A stretch of DNA of 34,046 nt from Actinomadura fibrosa. GTDB lineage: Bacteria; Actinomycetota; Actinomycetes; Streptosporangiales; Streptosporangiaceae. Each line of letters starts with the position of its first letter. The stretch's first letter is position 1. The notes under the pieces were generated by a model. The model ran no database searches, was not told the DNA's origin, and worked only from the letters and a program-made list of their open reading frames with translations. This document shows positions 20,401 through 26,400 of this stretch, in pieces. The position numbers and the translations under genes are program-made. The DNA lies in contig NZ_CAACUY010000084.1 of NCBI RefSeq assembly GCF_900659615.1, positions 1-34,046 of the forward strand, read 5' to 3'.

Positions 20401-23400
20401 AGCCGCTGTGGCTGGGGTCGATCAAGTCGAACATCGGCCACACCCAGGCCGCCGCCGGGGTCGCCGGGATCATCAAGATGATCGAGGCGATGCGGCACGG
20501 CGTCCTGCCCAAGACGCTGCATGTGGACGAGCCGTCGCCGCAGGTGGATTGGGACGCCGGTGACGTCCGGCTGCTGACCGAGGCGCGCGAGTGGCCGCGC
20601 GGCGATCGTCCGCGCCGGGCAGGGGTCTCGTCCTTCGGAATCAGCGGCACCAATGCGCACGTCATCATCGAAGAGGCGGAGCCGGTCGAGGACGAGCCGG
20701 AAGAGCGCCGCGACCTGCCGGCCGTGCCGCTCGTTGTGTCCGCCAAGACGCCTGAGGCGCTGCAAGCCCAGATCGAGCGGTTCTCCGCGTTCGTCCAGGA
20801 CCAGAACGAGCTGGACGTGGCGTTCTCGGCGGCGACGGGTCGTGCGGCGTTGGATCACCGCGCCGTGCTGGTCGGGTCCGAGGTTGTGTCGGGTTCGGTG
20901 AGCGACGGGAAGCTGGCGTTCCTGTTCACGGGCCAAGGCAGCCAGCGGGTCGGCATGGGCCGGGAGCTGTATGAGACCTTCCCGGCGTTCGCGGCGGCGT
21001 TCGACGAGGTGTGCGCGGCCTTGGAGTTGCCGCTCAAGGACGTGATCTGGTCGGACGCGGACGCGTTGAACCGCACCGAGTTCACCCAGCCAGCGATCTT
21101 CGCCCTGGAAGTCTCGCTATTCCGCCTTGTGGAGTCGTGGGGCATCCGGCCTGACTTCCTCGCCGGTCACTCGATCGGCGAATTGGCCGCCGCGCACGTT
21201 GCCGGAGTTTTCAACCTGGAGGATGCAGCCCGCCTCATTTCGGCTCGGGGCCGTCTGATGCAGGCGCTTCCATCCGGTGGCGCGATGGTCGCCATCCAGG
21301 CCACCGAGGACGAGGTCGCTCCCCACCTCACCGATGAGGTCGGGATCGCCGCCGTCAACAGCCCAACCTCCATCGTGATCTCCGGCGCCGAGGAGGCCGT
21401 GGCAGCGGTCGTCGAGCACTTCGCCGATCGCAAGACAACGCGGCTGAAGGTGTCCCACGCCTTCCACTCGCCGCTGATGGACCCGATGCTGGAGGACTTC
21501 CGCAAGGTCGCCGAGACGATCGTCTACAGCGAGCCGGCGATCCGCCTGACCAAGGACGTCACCTCGGCCGACTACTGGGTCCGGCACGTCCGCGAGGCTG
21601 TGAGGTTCGCCGACGACGTCCGCCACCTCGACGGCGAAGGCGTCACCCGGTACCTGGAGATCGGCCCGGACGGCGTCCTGACCGCGATGGCGCAGCAGAC
21701 CGCCGACGGCACCATGGCCGCAACCCTCCGCCGCGACCGACCCGAGACCGAGAGCCTGTTCATCGGCATCGGACGGCTTCACACGGTCGGCGTCAAGGTG
21801 GACTGGAACGCCGTCTTCGATGGTCGCGGCGCGCGGCGTGTCGAGTTGCCGACCTATCCCTTCCAGCGCCAGTCGTTCTGGATCGAGCCGGGGCGCGGGT
21901 CCGAGACGTCCGACCATCCGCTGCTGGACGCGGCCGTCGCCGTGGCCGGGGCAGACCAGACGGTGCTGACCGGGCGGCTGTCGGCCGGATCGCAGCCGTG
22001 GCTGGCCGATCACACGGTCGGGGGAGCGGTCGTCTTCCCCGGGACCGGGTTCGTGGAACTGGCGGTCCGCGCGGGCGACGAGGTCGGCTGCGGCCGGGTC
22101 GACGATTTGACGATCGAGGCGCCGCTCGTGCTGCCCGACAGCGGCGGTGTGGCCGTGCAGGTCGTGGTCGGCGCGGCGGACGAGTCCGGGCGCCGTTCCG
22201 TCGAGATCTACTCGCGCGGTGAGGACGACCTGCACCGTCCGTGGGCCCGCCACGCCACCGGGACGCTCGCCGCGGCGACCGCGGGCACCGCGATCGACCT
22301 GGCGCAATGGCCTCCGCCCGGCGCCGAGCCGGTCAACGTGGACGGCCTCTACGGGCAGCTGGCCGAAGGCGGTCTGGACTACGGACCGGCCTTCCAAGGG
22401 CTCAAGGCCGCGTGGCGGCGTGGCGACGAGGTGTTCGCCGAGGTCGCGCTGTCCGGCGACCCGGACCGGTTCGGCCTCCACCCCGCCCTCCTCGACTCGG
22501 CCCTGCACACGATCCCGCTGCTGTCGGACGGGGACCGCGTCGTCCTGCCGTTCGCCTGGACGGGAGTGGAACTGCACGCGTCCGGTGCCGCCCTGCTGCG
22601 CGTACGCGTCGCGTCGCGCGGGGAGGAGCAGGTCAGCCTCGATGCGGTGGACGGCGCAGGCGAGCCGGTTGTCTCCGTCGAGTCGCTGGCGCTGCGTCCG
22701 ATCGGCGAGCAGCGGCTGACCCGAGTCGACTCGCTGTTCGAGATGGCGTGGGCGCCGGTGGCCTCCCGCGGCGACGCGTCCACCGACGACGTGACGGTCC
22801 TGCGCATCGACGACGGGACCCCGGCGCGGTCGGCCCTGCACCAGGTGCTCCGGGCACTCCAGGAGGAGAGCGGCGCGCTCGCGGTCGTCACGCGGGGCGC
22901 CGTCTCGGTGGGCGGCGAGGACGTCACCGACCTGGCCGGCGCGGCGGCGTGGGGACTGGTCCGCAGCGCCCAGTCGGAGGATCCGGAACGGTTCGTTCTG
23001 GTCGACGCGGCCGACGACGCGGAGATCGCACTGGCCTTGGCAACCGGTGAGGCGCAGGTCGCGGTCCGGGACGGCAAGGCGTACGCGCCCCGCCTGGTCC
23101 CGGCGGCGGACACGGAGTCCGCGCCCTCCTCGGCCTTCGGCGACTCGGTTCTGATCACCGGGGCCCTCGGCGCGCTGGGCGGGCTCATCGCCCGCCACCT
23201 GGTGACCGAGCACGGCGTCCGGCACCTCCTGCTGACGAGCCGTCGCGGCATGGACGCCCCGGGTGCGGCCGACCTCGTCGACGAGCTCACCGCGCTCGGC
23301 GCGCAGGTGGAAGTGGCCGCGTGCGACGTGGCCGACCGCGACGCGCTGGCGGAGCTGCTCGACGGACGCGAGCTGTCGGGCGTGGTGCACGCCGCGGGTG

Positions 23401-26400
23401 TCCTGGACGACGGGGTGGTCCCGTCCCTCACGCCCGAGCGTCTCGACCGGGTCTTCAGCCCCAAGGCCGAGGCCGCGCTGCACCTGCACGAGCTGACCCG
23501 CGGCATGCCGCTGTCGGCGTTCGTGCTGTTCTCGTCGGCGGCCGGAGTGCTCGGCGCGCCCGGGCAGGGCAACTACGCGGCCGCGAACGCCTACCTGGAC
23601 GCGCTCGCCGCGCACCGCCGCGCGAACGACCTGCCCGCCCAGTCCCTCGCCTGGGGGCTGTGGGAGAACGACGGCGGCATGGCGGGCGATCTCGCCGACC
23701 GCGACCGGCAGCGCATCGACCGCTCCGGCGTCACCGGCCTGTCGGCCGCGCAGGGGCTCCGGCTCTTCGACACGGCGGGCGGCCTCGGCGCGTCCCTGCT
23801 GGTGCCGATGCGCCTGGACGCGGCCGGGCTCACGGACGTCCCGTACATGCTGCGCGGCCTGGTCCGCGGGCGGAGCCGCCGCGTCGCGCAGGGCGAGGCG
23901 TCGGCGCTCCGGCAGCGGCTCGCCGGTCTGGCCCCGGCGGACCGGGACGAGTTCGTCCTCGACCTCGTCCGGACCCAGACGGCCGCCATCGTCGGGCACG
24001 CCGGTCCAGAGGCGGTCGAGCCGGAACGCGCGTTCCGCGACCTCGGCTTCGACTCCCTCGCCGCGGTCGAGCTCCGCAACGGCCTCGGCGAGGCGACGGG
24101 CCTGCGGCTCCCGGCGACGCTCGTGTTCGACTACCCGACGCCCACCGCCCTCACGCGCCACCTCCTGGACGAGCTGTGGGGCGGGGTCGAGGAGAGCGCG
24201 GTCGTCGCCCCCGTCGTGGCGGCCGGCGACGACCCGATCGCGATCATCGGCATGGCCTGCCGCTACCCGGGCGGAGTCGCCTCGCCCGAGGACCTGTGGC
24301 GGCTGCTCTCCGGCGGCGTGGACGCCATCTCCACGTTCCCGTCCGACCGCGGCTGGGACCTGGAGCGGATCTACGACCCCGAAGGCGTCCGGCCCGAGAC
24401 CAGCTACGTCGACCAGGGCGGCTTCCTCTACGACGCGGCCGAGTTCGACCCCGGCTTCTTCGGGATCAGCCCCAACGAGGCGCTGACCATGGACCCGCAG
24501 CAGCGGCTTCTCCTGGAGGCGTCGTGGGAGGCGCTGGAGCGGGCGGGGATCGACCCGACGACGCTGAAGGGCAGTCCGACCGGTGTGTTCGCCGGGATGA
24601 TGTACCACGACTACACCTACAACAGCAGCACCGGCGCGATCGCGTCCGGCCGCGTCTCCTACACCCTCGGCCTCGAAGGCCCCGCCGTCACGATCGACAC
24701 CGCGTGCTCGTCGTCGCTGGTCGCACTCCACCTGGCCGCTCAGGCGCTCCGCTCGGGCGAGTGCACCCTCGCGCTCGCGGGCGGCGTGACGGTGATGGCG
24801 ACCCCTGAGACGTTCATCGAGTTCAGCCGCCAGCGGGGCATGGCGTCCGACGGCCGCTGCAAGTCGTTCTCGGCGTCCACGGACGGCACCGGCTGGGGCG
24901 AAGGCGTCGGGATGCTTCTGGTCGAGCGGCTGTCGGACGCGCGCCGCAACGGCCACCCCGTGCTGGCGATCGTTCGCGGGACGGCCACCAACCAGGACGG
25001 CGCGTCCAACGGTTTGACCGCGCCGAACGGCCCGTCGCAGCGTCGCGTCATCCGCCAGGCCCTGGCCAATGCCGGTCTGACGACGTCCGATGTGGACGCG
25101 GTCGAGGCGCACGGCACCGGGACGACGCTGGGCGACCCGATCGAGGCCCAAGCCCTGCTCGCGACTTATGGGCAGGAGCGGGACGAGCCGCTGTGGCTCG
25201 GGTCGATCAAGTCGAACATCGGCCACACCCAGGCCGCCGCCGGGGTCGCCGGAGTCATCAAGATGATCCAGGCGATCCGGCACGGCGTCCTGCCCAAGAC
25301 CCTGCACGTGGACGAGCCGACTCCCGAAGTCGACTGGGACGCGGGTTCGGTCCGGCTGCTGACCGAGGCGCGCGAGTGGCCGAGCAACGGCCGTCCGCGC
25401 CGGGCGGGGATCTCGTCCTTCGGGATCAGCGGGACCAACGCCCACGTCATCATCGAAGAGGCGCCGGCCGTCGAGCAGGAGCCGCAAGAGCGCCGCGACC
25501 TGCCGGTGGTGCCGATCGTCGCCTCGGCGAGGACGCGCCAGGCGCTCGACGCCCAGGTCGAGCGATTCAGGGCTCATGTCCAGGACCGGAACGAGCTGGA
25601 CGTGGCGTTCTCGGCCGCGACGGGACGCGCCGCGCTGGACCACCGCGCCGTGCTCATCGGCTCAGAGACAATCACCGATGTCGCCGGTTCCGGCAAGCTG
25701 ACGTTCCTGTTCACAGGGCAGGGCAGCCAGCGGGTCGGGATGGGCCGCGAGCTGTATGACACGTTCCCGGCGTTCGCGGCCGCGTTCGACGAGGTCTGCG
25801 ACGCGCTCGACATGCCGCTCAAGGACGTGGTCTGGGACGACGCGGACGCGTTGAACCGCACCGAGTTCACCCAGCCCGCCATCTTCGCGCTGGAAGTCGC
25901 GCTGTTCCGTCTCGTCGAGTCGTGGGGCATCCGGCCTGACTTCCTAGCTGGTCATTCGATCGGCGAACTGGCCGCGGCGCACGTCGCAGGGGTCTTCAGC
26001 CTGGAGGACGCAGCCCGCCTCATCTCGGCTCGGGGCCGTCTGATGCAGGCGCTCCCGTCCGGCGGAGCGATGGTCGCGATCCAGGCCACCGAGGACGAGG
26101 TCATCCCGCACCTCACCGATGAGGTCGGGATAGCTGCCGTCAACAGCCCGACCTCCATCGTCATCTCCGGCACCGAGGAGGCCGTGTCAGCGGTCGTCGA
26201 GCACTTCACCGATCGCAAAACGACTCGCCTGAAGGTCTCTCACGCGTTCCATTCGCCGCTGATGGACCCGATGCTGGAGGACTTCCGCAAGGTCGCCGAA
26301 ACGATCGTCTACAGCGAGCCGACGATCAAGCTGACCAAGGACGTCACCTCGCCCGACTACTGGGTCCGGCACGTCCGCGAGGCTGTGAGGTTCGCCGACG

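Larger units (their letters stand above)
19446..24180 (+). other. Module 3 (second of gene 2): KS-AT-DH-KR-ACP
   Basis: Positions are residues of gene 2. KS starts at about 1655 with Cys1813 and carries YHDYTYNSSTGAIASG. AT starts near 2146 with Ser2230 and HAFH from 2325, predicting malonyl-CoA. DH starts at 2478 with His2510 in HTVGGAVVFP, YGPAFQG and Asp2671. KR has TGALGALGG at 2892, LDD at 2974-2976 and Tyr3031. ACP has Ser3191 in GFDSL. All catalytic residues checked are present, so a double bond is predicted. Confidence 0.93.

Noticed and set aside
14469..20936. Very long antisense open frame (over 2000 codons) opposite PKS gene 2, with others at 21117-25643 and 26187-29411
   Set aside because: The reversed strand of G/C-ending codons rarely makes stops. 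The translations are Arg/Gly/Asp-rich, repeat in parallel with the PKS modules, and show no domain.
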